Source: Toxorhynchites rutilus septentrionalis (Eukaryota; Arthropoda; Insecta; Diptera; Culicidae). From it: a DNA stretch of 64,000 bases. Shown piece after piece: positions 63,531-64,000 of the stretch. Within the stretch, counting starts at the first letter, position 1; every line of letters starts with the position of its first letter. The notes beneath the pieces were generated by a model, which was given only the letters and a program-made list of their open reading frames with translations, was not told the DNA's origin and searched no databases. Location of the stretch: contig NC_073744.1 of assembly GCF_029784135.1 (NCBI RefSeq), positions 14,116,929 to 14,180,928 of the forward strand. The letters run 5' to 3'. The position numbers and the translations under genes are program-made.

Positions 63531-64000
63531 AATTTTTCGAAAAAATTAGTCTCTGAATTTCAATTCAACTTAATCCGCACTATGTTCACGAAGAGTTCGT
63601 TATCTGACGATGCTTTAACATCACTGATTTTGTTTATCATGATATATCGTTTGATGATAGAGAATACTCAACCCATGAATTTCTATCAGTTGCTGTATGT
63701 GGGATTGAGTTCATTCTCATTCAACGTCACAAAGTGTACCTTTGGGTTGAGTGTACCCCTCGCAACGAATTTCAATTATTTACTGAACATCTGCGAAAAG
63801 CAGCGTCAACGCATCTGAGCATCAAATCAAAGTGTTCGCTTACTCGACTTATCACACACAAACAGCTCTTGATAGCACTTCGATAGTACTATACTGCAGC
63901 TTACGCTAAACCACTTATCTTATCCATTTGCACTAGCATCCTTCTTGCCGAGCGTCGGAAAGATAACACTTCGAGAGAAAGGAAGCTGCTCGAATGGCAA
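63531..64000. other. Terminal spacer
   Basis: No gene recognised. A plus-strand frame to 63818 contains a hydrophobic stretch (LTSLILFIMIYRL) but matches no family I know. The last 180 bp are low-repeat. Confidence 0.35.

Noticed and set aside
1..64000. tRNA, rRNA or other structured RNA genes
   Set aside because: No stretch with recognisable A/B boxes plus cloverleaf or rRNA core was seen by eye; a tRNAscan/Infernal run would be needed to exclude them fully.

Overview
The window looks like a gene-poor, repeat-dense stretch of an insect genome, most probably a mosquito. The support is AT-rich sequence, an ITmD37E-type mariner relic, irritans/mosquito-type mariner relics, an I-clade LINE, errantivirus-like gypsy elements and many short terminal-inverted-repeat elements. 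I could not name the species. I see no intact host protein-coding gene, no rRNA or tRNA gene and no CRISPR array. Almost every recognisable coding stretch belongs to a transposon, and many are broken. The only host-gene trace with a clear family match is a decayed histone H2A pseudogene near 28.6 kb.

Layout: 0-7.3 kb has low-copy DNA with a mariner relic (618-1545), a short TIR element (3494-3717) and a decayed ITmD37E transposase (3857-4560). 7.37-19.57 kb is a TA-flanked inverted-repeat element split by an 11.2 kb, minus-strand, env-bearing Ty3/gypsy element (7873-19116). That element has 439 bp LTRs, a 4 bp target duplication, long pol and env frames, and a broken gag. 19.57-25.4 kb is a run of DNA transposons: a pogo-like element with psq and zinc-finger pieces, a Harbinger-type MITE, a nearly complete Tc1/mariner element with an open transposase, and a Tc1 relic. 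25.4-33.7 kb carries several MITEs, the H2A pseudogene, a second mariner relic, an opposite-strand relic of the env-bearing element's 3' end, and low-copy spacers. 33.7-38.7 kb is a 5'-truncated, twice-interrupted I-like LINE. 39.1-41.8 kb holds tandem-repeat (Helentron/HINE-like) elements. 43.7-54.6 kb is a nested stack: a TA-flanked MITE is interrupted by a foldback element and by a larger TIR element, and the larger TIR element contains a hAT transposon with a perfect 8 bp duplication and a long I-like LINE. 55-62.7 kb has repeat relics around a deleted errantivirus (56.5-61.8 kb). 62.8-63.5 kb is the C-terminal end of a second pogo-like transposase.

The copies explain one another. The two LINE copies expose a one-base deletion in ORF2 of the longer one. 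MITE copies at 25.7 and 61.9 kb approximate the empty site of the env-bearing element. The 31.8 kb relic shows that an LTR hairpin has been kept despite divergence. The most noteworthy items are the young env-bearing element with its repeated LTR hairpins and unexplained 2.1 kb 3' region, and the open DD36E-spaced mariner transposase.
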